From JAAYBY01 sp964654125 (GTDB lineage: Bacteria > Bacillota > Clostridia > Saccharofermentanales > UBA5734), in the NCBI GenBank assembly GCA_964654125.1, contig CAZZGG010000075.1:1-12959 (forward strand): a stretch of 12,959 bases of DNA, written 5' to 3'. Both the position numbers and the translations under genes were made by a program. Shown piece after piece: positions 6,773 through 12,959 of this stretch (position 1 is the stretch's first letter; each line of letters begins with the position of its first letter). Under the pieces are notes generated by a model, which worked only from the letters and a program-made list of their open reading frames with translations, was not told the DNA's origin and did no database searches.

Positions 6773-7974
6773 GCAGAACATTTTTCTGCCACCTGGATGA
6801 TGTCACAGTCACCACCGGTCAGGCAGCTGGCCCCTTGTTCGGTAATGAGATAAGTCTCTTCCACTCCGACCAGGCCCTGGCCCGGCACGGCACATTTGGG
6901 TTCGACAGCGACCACCATGCCGGCACGCAAAGGCAGTTGATTACCCCGGGCCAGGACTGGTGCTTCATCCACCTGCAGGCCGACGCCATGGCCCAGAAAA
7001 CGGACCGGTCCATCTGCGTAGCCCATAAAATACTGGCCCAGCTCTGCTGGCAAAGCAGCCATGATAGCCTCATAAATCCGATCAGGCCTGGCGCCTGGTT
7101 TGAGCATCTGCTTGATTTTGTCCAGCACAGCACGGCAGGCGCTGTGCACCTGGGCGGCCTCCGCTGAGGCCGGCGCCCCATAACTATAGATCTGTGTCTT
7201 GTCGCTATGGTAGCCATCCAGGCCGAATGCCACATCAACAAAGACCAGGTCGCCTTTTTGCAAAAGGCTGTTCCGGTCACCGATGATCGGGACTGCCGGC
7301 GACATGCCCCGCATACCGCCAGGCCCGTCAAAATTGGTTGGGTAAAGGGAGTTTTCGGCAAAACCCAGCTGACCGGCAATCAGCTCCATCTGGTCCATGG
7401 CAAAGCGGGATACACCATGGTGGCCCAGTTCTAACATGGCTGCATAGATTTTACCCAAAAGCTCAGTTTCACTCATGCCAGTATAAAGTAAAGCAGGCAC
7501 AATCTCTTGGAGCAAACGGGCATGCAGTTGGCCCGACTTGCTGATTTTAGCCAGCTCAGACTTATCTTTCACCGCTCTTTGTCTGGTCAGATAGCTGCCG
7601 ACCGGGATGAAATTACAAGTGAAATACTTTTTCAGCCTTTCCAGGCTGGCCCAGCTCATGACTTCCTCTTCTAGACCAGTCAAACCCAGGTCAGCCGGTA
7701 AAAATTCCAGCATGTCACGGTAACTGCGCATAGGCTGGATCTGGGCCAGGGGCGACTCCAGTTTTGCCCTGCTATAACTTTTACGGACAAAGAGGCGGGC
7801 CGGTTCTTTGTGGCGCAAGACTAAAAGACCATCCTGCATAGTGCCGGTCAGATAGTACTGGTTGATCTTGCTTTGGATCAGCAGTGTGTCCAGGCCGGGC
7901 TGGTCCTGCCTGACTGATTCCCATAATTCCGCTTGTCTTTGCTCTAGGACTGTCAGTTCATTTTTGTCCAACAA
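6757..7974 (-). CDS. M24 family metallopeptidase (Xaa-Pro dipeptidase/aminopeptidase P-like)
   Basis: A 405-aa pita-bread-fold peptidase of the kind that cleaves Xaa-Pro bonds in peptides. The N-terminal creatinase-like domain spans about 10-135 and the catalytic domain about 145-395. All five dinuclear-metal ligands are in place: Asp247 (FVDVAF), Asp258 (HSDKTQ), His329 (FLGHGVG), Glu358 (AVEPK) and Glu372 (GVEETYL), so it should be active. The gene starts at TTG (7972-7974; a second TTG follows at once). AAGGAG (7983-7988) lies 8 nt upstream, inside the last codons of galT, so the two genes are tightly coupled. Some M24 homologues lack peptidase activity, but the intact ligand set argues for a real enzyme here. 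Confidence 0.9.
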   Translation of the reverse strand: MLDKNELTVLEQRQAELWESVRQDQPGLDTLLIQSKINQYYLTGTMQDGLLVLRHKEPARLFVRKSYSRAKLESPLAQIQPMRSYRDMLEFLPADLGLTGLEEEVMSWASLERLKKYFTCNFIPVGSYLTRQRAVKDKSELAKISKSGQLHARLLQEIVPALLYTGMSETELLGKIYAAMLELGHHGVSRFAMDQMELIAGQLGFAENSLYPTNFDGPGGMRGMSPAVPIIGDRNSLLQKGDLVFVDVAFGLDGYHSDKTQIYSYGAPASAEAAQVHSACRAVLDKIKQMLKPGARPDRIYEAIMAALPAELGQYFMGYADGPVRFLGHGVGLQVDEAPVLARGNQLPLRAGMVVAVEPKCAVPGQGLVGVEETYLITEQGASCLTGGDCDIIQVAEKCSAQLKR

Positions 7975-7979
7975 TTGGC

Positions 7980-9494
7980 CTACTCCTTTTTCAGTTCAGC
8001 ACCAAAGGCGCTTAGAAAACGTCTTAACCCAGCCTGGCCGGCAGTATTTTGCTTATAAACACCAGCATTTTCCAGGACTTTGGTGAATTTATCTGCCACG
8101 GCCTGGCGGACCAGGCCCACCGCCTGGTCCGCGGTCAGGGCAACCGGCTGCTGACGGCGCAGCTGGCGGGCCCAATCCAGATGGATCCCGGCCACTTTGG
8201 CCGGTAAATCCTGTAAGAATAATTCCACCTGTTCCAGCTCAGTGGCCAGGCGGGCCGGCAGGACAGCCAGACCCATCACTTCGATCAGGCCGATATTTTC
8301 CTGCTTGATATGCTGGACATCTGCGTGGGGATGAAAGATCCCGGCCGGATGTTCTTCATCCTGGCGGTTGTTGCGTAAAACCAGATCCAGCTCATAGTCC
8401 GCCCCACGCCGCCTGGCGATGGGTGTGATGGTGTTGTGGGGTCCGGCCTCATCTTCAGCTATAATATCCAGATCAGGATCGCTGTAACTGCGCCAGACCT
8501 GCAAAATCAAACTGGCGGCAGCCAGCAGCTCAGCCCGGTCAGCAGTCCGGAGGCGGATGACTGTCAAAGGCCAGGCCAGCACCCAGGCACTGAGGCTTAC
8601 AAAGTTCGGCAGAGCAAACATGAAGCTGCTTTTGGCCCGGGCCATGGGCAATTCATAATGGCCGCCCTGGTAATGGTCGTGGGTCAGGATTGAGCCGCCA
8701 ACAATCGGCAGATCAGCATTGGAACCAATAAAATAATGCGGAAAATGATCCAGAAACAAAAGCAGATTGCGCAAGGTTGCCTGGCTGATTCTGATTGGCT
8801 GGTGGTCGTGGGCCAGAACTATACAATGCTCGGGATAATAAACATAGGGTGAATATTGCATATACCAAGGTTCACCTGCCAGGCTGAGCCGGATCATACG
8901 GTGGTTGGCCCGGGCCGGATAGTCCAGCCTGCCCTGGTAACCTTCGTTTTCCACACAAAGTTGGCAGAGCGGATAAGAACTGCTGGGCGCCAGCAGGGCT
9001 GCTGCTATATCGCGGGGGCTTTTTTCCGGTTTGGACAGGTTGATCGTGATATCCCAACTGCCATAAGGCGAATCAGCCTGATAAACAATATTACGGGCGA
9101 TTTGACGGGTCTGGATATAATTACTGGATTGACCCAGTTCATAAAACCAGTTTGTAGCAGCTTGGGGGCTTTGCTGGTAGAGCTGGTCGAATTTTGCCTG
9201 GATCTGGGCTGGCTTATCTAAAAATATATCCATCAGCTCAGCCAGGAGAATCTCTTTTTCAGCACTGGAATCAGGCAGCAGACCCTGGTTTTGGGCAGCC
9301 TCAGCCAGGTCTTCTAAAAGCTGCGGAATACTGCTTGCCGTGTTACTGCTGATGGAGTCCGCCATGAAACCAGCCAGGCCCAGCCGGGCCGCCAAGCGGT
9401 TTATCACATAGATAAGGTCCTCTTGTTTAATCAAGCCTGCAGCTTGGCCTGCCTTGGCCAATTGGACTACTATTTGTTTTATTTCTTTATTCAT
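7980..9494 (-). CDS. galT: UDP-glucose--hexose-1-phosphate uridylyltransferase, class II (Firmicutes type)
   Basis: A 504-aa cytoplasmic enzyme of the Leloir pathway that transfers UMP between UDP-glucose and galactose-1-phosphate. It matches the long class II GalT found mainly in Firmicutes rather than the ~350-aa type I enzyme. Visible marks are an N-terminal helical region with QEDLIYVINRL (24-34), NLSKPEKSPRDI (152-163), the Cys pair PLCQLC (175-180), and the catalytic segment GGSILTHDHYQGGHYELP (266-283) with His272 and His274. The ATG at 9494 was chosen because it begins the conserved MNKEIK N-terminus; a longer frame to 9578 would run over the promoter region. Neither galK nor galE is in the window; the downstream partner is an M24 peptidase. 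A promoter candidate lies 30-60 bp upstream. Confidence 0.92.
   Translation of the reverse strand: MNKEIKQIVVQLAKAGQAAGLIKQEDLIYVINRLAARLGLAGFMADSISSNTASSIPQLLEDLAEAAQNQGLLPDSSAEKEILLAELMDIFLDKPAQIQAKFDQLYQQSPQAATNWFYELGQSSNYIQTRQIARNIVYQADSPYGSWDITINLSKPEKSPRDIAAALLAPSSSYPLCQLCVENEGYQGRLDYPARANHRMIRLSLAGEPWYMQYSPYVYYPEHCIVLAHDHQPIRISQATLRNLLLFLDHFPHYFIGSNADLPIVGGSILTHDHYQGGHYELPMARAKSSFMFALPNFVSLSAWVLAWPLTVIRLRTADRAELLAAASLILQVWRSYSDPDLDIIAEDEAGPHNTITPIARRRGADYELDLVLRNNRQDEEHPAGIFHPHADVQHIKQENIGLIEVMGLAVLPARLATELEQVELFLQDLPAKVAGIHLDWARQLRRQQPVALTADQAVGLVRQAVADKFTKVLENAGVYKQNTAGQAGLRRFLSAFGAELKKE
7983..7988 (-). promoter_or_regulatory. Ribosome binding site for the TTG-started M24 gene, inside galT
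   Basis: AAGGAG on the minus strand is formed by the last two sense codons of galT (Lys-Glu) just before its TAG. It sits 8 nt before the TTG at 7974. This fixes the unusual start codon and suggests that translation of the peptidase depends on ribosomes finishing galT. Confidence 0.7.
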
Positions 9495-9523
9495 ATAAAC
9501 ATCCAATAATTTTTTGTCTTTTA

Positions 9524-9553
9524 ACAATACCAGATCGGTGCTGATCCAGGCAA
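9524..9553 (-). promoter_or_regulatory. Candidate galT promoter
   Basis: On the minus strand, TTGCCT (9548-9553) and TATTGT (9524-9529) are 18 bp apart, and TGG directly before the -10 gives an extended -10 element. The galT ATG is 29 bp downstream of the -10. No operator-like palindrome was recognised. Confidence 0.4.
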
Positions 9554-9559
9554 GACAGA

Positions 9560-9588
9560 TTTTGTTTTGGGCCAGCACATGTTAAAAT
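9560..9588 (+). promoter_or_regulatory. Candidate promoter for the URO-D-like gene
   Basis: TAAAAT (9583-9588) is preceded by TGT, giving an extended -10, with only a weak T-rich -35 (around 9560-9567). It is 32 bp upstream of the ATG at 9621. It lies back to back with the galT promoter candidate, so one regulator could affect both. Confidence 0.4.
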
Positions 9589-9620
9589 ACAAAATAGATC
9601 CAGCCAAGGGAGGAAAATTT

Positions 9621-10658
9621 ATGCCTTTACCAAGCTATCAATTCCCCACACCAAGACCTGATTTTAATAATATCCTGCGCGTCCTCGCGCGGCAGGATCC
9701 GACCCGGCCGACCTTTTTTGAATTTTTCATGAACGACCAGTTCTATGATCTGATCAGCCAGGGCCGCAGTTTTAATAATCAGGACGGTCTGGCTCTGTGG
9801 CGCCAGCGTCTTTTTGTCTACTGGCAGCTGGGCTATGATTATTTGTCCATCATGGCTTCTGATTTTGCTTTTCCCATCCCCAGCCAGCCCCATCTTGCCT
9901 CCAAATCACAAAATGTGCCTGGACCAATCCAGGACAGGAGTTCTTTTTTGTCTTACAACTGGCAGGATCCGGCTGACTTTTCCCAAGCACGGCTGGATAT
10001 CATCGGATCTGAACTGCCCGAGGGCATGCGCCTGATCGTCTGGGGCCCGGGTGGCCTTCTAGAAAATATTGTCAGCCTGCTCGGCTATGAGTCCTTATGC
10101 TATATGCAGCTGGAAGAGGCCGATCTGCTGCAGGAGATCTGTGATAAAGTAGGTTCTTTGCTCCTGCAGTACTATGAACTGGCCCTGCCCCACCCCCTGG
10201 TTGGCGCTATCATATCCAACGATGACTGGGGCTTCAACAGCCAGACCATGCTCAGCCCGGCAGCCATGCGCCGCTTTATCTTCCCCTGGCATAAAAAGAT
10301 TGTCCAGGCCGCCCATGCCCATAATAAGCCGGTTATTCTCCACTCCTGTGGTAACTTGCGTGAAGTCATGGACGATATAATCGATGATATGCAATACGAT
10401 GGCAAGCACTCCTACGAAGATAAGATCCAACCTGTCGAAGAAGCCTATGAAGAGTATGCGGCCAGGATCGCCATCATGGGCGGGTTTGATCTTGATTTCG
10501 TCTGCCGTGCCACACCGGAGCAGATCAGGCAGCGGGTCAAGGCCATGCTGGAACAAGTTGGCAGCCGGGGCGGTTTTGCCATCGGCACTGGCAACAGTGT
10601 CCCTGCTTATGTGCCGGCAGAAAACTTTCTGGCCCTGCTGGATGTGGCCAGGGATTGA
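9621..10658 (+). CDS. Uroporphyrinogen decarboxylase (URO-D) superfamily protein
   Basis: A 345-aa cytoplasmic protein with the URO-D TIM-barrel fold, shared by HemE and by corrinoid methyltransferases such as MtaA and CmuA. The segment VILHSCGN (238-245) carries the His-x-Cys pair (His241, Cys243) that binds zinc in the methyltransferase branch. SNDDWGF (199-205) and GGFAIGTGNSVPAYVP (317-332) are other expected landmarks. The presence of HSCG and no neighbouring heme gene argue against HemE. The ATG at 9621 was chosen because AGGGAGG ends about 8 nt upstream; the frame opens earlier, at 9567, but that would bury the ribosome binding site. No corrinoid protein or other methyltransferase partner is in the window, so the acceptor and substrate are unknown. 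No clear terminator follows it. Confidence 0.85.
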   Translation: MPLPSYQFPTPRPDFNNILRVLARQDPTRPTFFEFFMNDQFYDLISQGRSFNNQDGLALWRQRLFVYWQLGYDYLSIMASDFAFPIPSQPHLASKSQNVPGPIQDRSSFLSYNWQDPADFSQARLDIIGSELPEGMRLIVWGPGGLLENIVSLLGYESLCYMQLEEADLLQEICDKVGSLLLQYYELALPHPLVGAIISNDDWGFNSQTMLSPAAMRRFIFPWHKKIVQAAHAHNKPVILHSCGNLREVMDDIIDDMQYDGKHSYEDKIQPVEEAYEEYAARIAIMGGFDLDFVCRATPEQIRQRVKAMLEQVGSRGGFAIGTGNSVPAYVPAENFLALLDVARD

Positions 10659-10686
10659 AGCGGCTGATTGAAAGAGAATTTTCAGC

Positions 10687-10748
10687 AACCGAATTACCAA
10701 ATTACCAACCGAATTAACGAACCGAACCGAATTACCAACCGAATTACC
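10687..10748. repeat. Imperfect tandem array of a 12-bp unit (AACCGAATTACC)
   Basis: Three exact copies of AACCGAATTACC (10687-10698, 10725-10736, 10737-10748) are mixed with shortened or altered copies: AAATTACC at 10699-10706, AACCGAATTAACG at 10707-10719 and AACCG at 10720-10724. The array begins 28 bp after the URO-D-like gene and ends at the insertion sequence. It is bracketed by two direct copies of TTTTCAGCA (10679-10687 and 10752-10760), the second of which is part of the candidate left terminal repeat. It contains no open frame of note. The pattern fits replication slippage. Confidence 0.8.
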
Positions 10749-10760
10749 GATTTTTCAGCA
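10748..10760 (+). repeat. Candidate left terminal inverted repeat of the IS
   Basis: CGATTTTTCAGCA matches the reverse complement of 12843-12855 (CGACTTTTCAGCA) at 12 of 13 positions. A shorter related copy, TTTTCAGCA, lies at 10679-10687, so the true left end could be there instead. Confidence 0.45.
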
Positions 10761-10820
10761 CTTGATCAAATCAGATGTTTTTGATAGAATTTTTAGGAAA
10801 ATAAAATATTGATTTCTCAA

Positions 10821-10849
10821 AGTATTTTGGCTCGCCGGAGCCTAATACT
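10821..10849. other. Hairpin inside the IS left end
   Basis: AGTATT (10821-10826) pairs with AATACT (10844-10849), and GGCTC (10829-10833) pairs with GAGCC (10838-10842) around a GCCG loop; a small internal loop separates the two stems. It has no T-tract, so it is not an ordinary terminator. Its role is unknown. Confidence 0.5.
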
Positions 10850-10867
10850 AATGCAAGAGATAAATAA

Positions 10868-10920
10868 CAAAATGCATCGTTAGGCCTGAGGTTGCATCAG
10901 GAAAACAATGCATTTTTTTT
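10868..10920. terminator. Bidirectional terminator-like stem with inner hairpin, downstream of the transposase
   Basis: A 12-bp outer stem with one mismatch (10870-10881 with 10904-10915) encloses a smaller hairpin, CCTGA/TCAGG (10885-10889 with 10897-10901). On the plus strand it ends in a run of eight or more T; on the minus strand it is followed by TTTTGTTATTT. It lies about 55 bp past the transposase stop and could end transposase transcription as well as block plus-strand transcription coming from the URO-D-like gene. Confidence 0.55.
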
Positions 10921-10975
10921 ACGAAAGAAAATAATATGAAAAAGCTAATATCACATCACACCTTCCGCACCCCAA

Positions 10976-12697
10976 TTAGCCAGATTCCTGCTTAATTATT
11001 CGGCTGATTTTTGGCTTTGCTTCAGGATCCGTGTAGACAGTTTCATCAAAACCCAAAGCCTCAAGGTATTTTCGTTTATTTTCAGTCATTCCAGGTCCCA
11101 AAAATCGCCTGTCCTGTACCTTGAGCACCTTAATGCCCCTCAAAGCCCTAGTCATAGCATAAAAGGTAGGCCTTTTGGTCTTAATACTTCTTTTTAGCCC
11201 CTCCACCACAATATCATTGGCCTCCAGATAAGAGCGCATATGATTCTGCATCAACCTGGTTATCATGAGGGCTATGATGAAAACCATACCTAGGGCATCG
11301 ATGCGGTGAGGTGTCTTGAGGAATATATCGTTAACGATCAGGGGATCTTTGAGGAAAGCAAAGTCGCTTTCTACTGCATATTGGCCCTTATAAGTACGCA
11401 AAACACCAGTTGCATCAAGTCCATCCTTACCCTGTGATACATTGGTCAGCATAACAAAGCAGCCAGCTATCAGCCTGAGCTTGGTCAGCTTGGTTTCGTT
11501 TTCTTTAATCTGGCAGATCAGCCGATATTTTGTTTGGGTATTAGCTGGCCTGTCCTTGGGTGGCCGACCAGGCTTTTTTTGTTCAAAACTCTCTAACTGG
11601 CAGCTGACAAAGTGCAGGGGCGCTGCTAGACTTTCGCAGACCTGCTGGGCTTTTTTGGCATCTTCTGCACAAGAAAAGATCATTTCTTGCTTTTTGAGCT
11701 CTTCTTGCAGCTGTTTTTCGGACTCTAGCAATTGACGCTCGATTTTCTTGGTGCGTCTTTTATCATGTGCGTCGGAATGGATAACCACGGCCCTGTAGCT
11801 GACATCGTCAATCATTGTTGTGCTTTCATAGGCTTTGTAAGATGCTGCTGGCTTTTGGGGTGAGTCGGTAATCTCGTTCAGATTGCCTAAAACCTGCCAA
11901 GAGTCGGCTGTTACAGCCTCTTCAATTAGCTGATTATGTGTGGCGAAGTTTACTGGTAAGCGGGAGATAAATTTAGTTTCGGCTAACAGCTTCAGGTTAG
12001 CCCTGGTTATAGCAGCGGAGTCTGCCACATAAATAAAGGCGCCTGGCCCTAAACCGTGTTGTTTCATGAGCTGGCCTATTCTTTGCAGCATCTTGTTATT
12101 CAAAGTTTTATCAGAAGAGTTACCATCCTTGACCTGACCAAAGATAGGCACGCCACGGTTGACACAAAGCAGTTCAATCATGAACTGTTTTAGATCAGGC
12201 CGACCATCCTTACTGTGGCCCCAGGTGATGACGGGGCCATCTAAATCATCCCAACCCTCATATTCACCCCAAACACTGCAAGACGTGGTGTCAAAGCTCA
12301 AAACGCTCAGATCCAGACCACAAAGCTTGGCTGCTCCAATGCCCAGCTCAGTAATGATCTTACCTGTACCAACCTGAGCTATGGCATCTAATGCTCTGGC
12401 CAGGTTAGTGTCGTTAAACAGGCTGGGTGGATAATTCTGGCCTAAAAGCAGCTCGCTGTCTTCTTCTGCCACGAAGGTCTTGACATGATATAGCGCATTC
12501 CGGCCGGTTAAGACATCCAGAACCATGGCCTGGATTGCCAAACCAGGTTCTAACTCCATTTCTGAGGGCACAAGCGAGTTAATGCAACCGATCAGGTTAA
12601 TGCCCCGACACCAGGCTGCCGCAATAGGTAGGTGGCCGTGCAGGTACTGTTCAGCCTTACCGCTTTGAAACAATTCCAGGATTTCCTTTTGACTCAT
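10976..12697 (-). CDS. IS1634-family transposase (IS4-type DDE)
   Basis: A 573-aa DDE transposase that cuts and joins the element ends. The catalytic triad can be placed as Asp136 (SFDTTS), Asp226 (YVADSA) and Glu443 (AVESDFAFLKDPL). The last lies in the YREK-type region typical of IS4-like enzymes, with Tyr440 and Lys450. About 217 residues separate the second Asp from the Glu, as expected for the inserted domain of this group. That insert holds a charged coiled coil (about 313-350) and an AT-hook-like KKPGRPPKDRP (374-384). The frame is uninterrupted from ATG to TAA and GGAGG precedes the start by 10 nt, so the enzyme may be active. Its DNA looks less GC-rich than the neighbouring genes, consistent with acquisition. 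Confidence 0.9.
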   Translation of the reverse strand: MSQKEILELFQSGKAEQYLHGHLPIAAAWCRGINLIGCINSLVPSEMELEPGLAIQAMVLDVLTGRNALYHVKTFVAEEDSELLLGQNYPPSLFNDTNLARALDAIAQVGTGKIITELGIGAAKLCGLDLSVLSFDTTSCSVWGEYEGWDDLDGPVITWGHSKDGRPDLKQFMIELLCVNRGVPIFGQVKDGNSSDKTLNNKMLQRIGQLMKQHGLGPGAFIYVADSAAITRANLKLLAETKFISRLPVNFATHNQLIEEAVTADSWQVLGNLNEITDSPQKPAASYKAYESTTMIDDVSYRAVVIHSDAHDKRRTKKIERQLLESEKQLQEELKKQEMIFSCAEDAKKAQQVCESLAAPLHFVSCQLESFEQKKPGRPPKDRPANTQTKYRLICQIKENETKLTKLRLIAGCFVMLTNVSQGKDGLDATGVLRTYKGQYAVESDFAFLKDPLIVNDIFLKTPHRIDALGMVFIIALMITRLMQNHMRSYLEANDIVVEGLKRSIKTKRPTFYAMTRALRGIKVLKVQDRRFLGPGMTENKRKYLEALGFDETVYTDPEAKPKISRIIKQESG

Positions 12698-12770
12698 GAC
12701 TGTTCGCCCTCCGCTAGGATATGATCTTGATCACCAGCATACTTCAGAACGGGCAAAATTACCAGCACTT

Positions 12771-12799
12771 TTGGCAAAAGAGCACTCTTTTACTGCCAA
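12771..12799. other. Hairpin in the transposase leader
   Basis: TTGGC (12771-12775) pairs with GCCAA (12795-12799), and AAAAGA (12776-12781) pairs with TCTTTT (12786-12791) around a GCAC loop, with a 3-nt bulge. It lies between the right terminal repeat and the transposase start, where a transcript entering from outside would fold it. Insertion sequences often use such structures to limit transposase made from external transcription; that role is inferred here. Confidence 0.45.
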
Positions 12800-12842
12800 T
12801 TCCTGACTCCAGCCCAGAATTCAGCATGAAAACGTGAAAATC

Positions 12843-12855
12843 TGCTGAAAAGTCG
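12843..12855 (-). repeat. Candidate right terminal inverted repeat of the IS
   Basis: The minus strand reads CGACTTTTCAGCA, matching the left candidate at 12 of 13 positions. It lies 145 bp upstream of the transposase start. The 104 bases beyond it to the window edge contain no gene or structure that I recognise. Confidence 0.45.
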
Positions 12856-12959
12856 CTATTTGACAGAACGGCAATCTAGAATTACCATGTGGCTGAACTC
12901 TTTTTCCTAGCTAAATTAATTAGTCTTGTTTGCGCCGATTTAGGGTGCCGAATGTGTGT

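Larger units (their letters stand above)
10748..12855 (-). mobile_element. IS1634-like insertion sequence (IS4-type DDE transposase)
   Basis: The element is defined by an apparently intact transposase and a candidate 13-bp terminal inverted repeat matching at 12 of 13 positions (10748-10760 against 12843-12855), giving about 2.1 kb. The transposase side carries about 145 bp of leader, and the far side about 215 bp of noncoding DNA with two hairpins. The family is known for variable and sometimes long target duplications. No clean duplication abuts both ends, but GAATTACC is found just outside the left end (10741-10748) and again at 12879-12886. The exact boundaries are therefore provisional. 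Confidence 0.6.

Noticed and set aside
6773..6789. Hairpin GCAGAA/TTCTGC as a terminator for the HD gene
   Set aside because: A 6-bp stem with no following T-tract is too weak, and it lies inside the M24 coding sequence.
6819..7379. Minus-strand 186-codon frame inside the M24 gene
   Set aside because: It is an alternative frame of a gene with all catalytic residues intact, and its translation is rich in Trp, Cys and Arg without domain character.
9495..9578. Longer GalT start at 9578
   Set aside because: It would add 28 residues without family similarity and cover the promoter candidates; the MNKEIK start at 9494 gives the usual length.
10095..10700. Minus-strand 201-codon frame opposite the URO-D-like gene
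   Set aside because: It is antisense to a well-supported gene with a strong ribosome binding site, and has no recognisable product.
10687..10748. Possible CRISPR array
   Set aside because: Repeats of 12 bp are contiguous, without regular unique spacers, and no cas genes are present; it is a short tandem repeat.
10868..10920. Possible integron attC site or riboswitch
   Set aside because: There is no integrase and no attC core site pair, and no coding sequence downstream on the plus strand for a riboswitch to control; terminator-like T-tracts explain it better.

Overview
The window looks like a chromosomal stretch of a moderately GC-rich Gram-positive anaerobe, most likely a Clostridia-type Firmicute. 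Supporting signs are strong AGGAGG-type ribosome binding sites, GTG/TTG starts, a Firmicutes-type (class II) GalT, a lipoprotein sensor with a 7TM module, and a cupin-AraC regulator. This is judged from gene content only; no 16S or other taxonomic marker is present.

Left third (1-3391, minus strand): a regulator operon. A cupin-AraC activator (2522-3391) overlaps by 8 bp a lipoprotein with an extracellular sensor region, seven membrane helices and a kinase-like but apparently catalytically degenerate cytoplasmic end (166-2529). Next comes the N-terminus of a membrane protein that runs off the left edge (1-110). A perfect 7-5-7 palindrome lies in the spacer of the probable araC promoter (3451-3480).

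Middle left (3520-5498, plus strand): divergent from araC is a two-gene unit, a sugar-phosphate isomerase/epimerase-type TIM barrel and a Gfo/Idh/MocA oxidoreductase, closed by a strong rho-independent terminator. The layout suggests an AraC-controlled catabolic step on a sugar or cyclitol; the substrate cannot be read from the sequence.

Middle (5527-6772, plus strand): a TSUP (TauE/SafE-like) permease and an HD-domain phosphohydrolase are translationally linked. They converge, with a 16-bp overlap, on a minus-strand operon of class II galT (7980-9494) followed by an M24 (Xaa-Pro dipeptidase-like) metallopeptidase (6757-7974) that starts at TTG, with its ribosome binding site inside the end of galT. 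A URO-D-superfamily protein (9621-10658) is divergent from galT across a 126-bp intergenic region with an extended -10 promoter candidate in each direction.

Right end (10659-12959): a short imperfect array of 12-bp repeats lies immediately next to an IS1634-like (IS4-type DDE) insertion sequence with an apparently intact 573-aa transposase on the minus strand. Candidate 13-bp terminal inverted repeats (12/13) are at 10748-10760 and 12843-12855. The noncoding ends of the element carry several hairpins, including a bidirectional terminator-like structure. The last 104 bases hold nothing I recognise.
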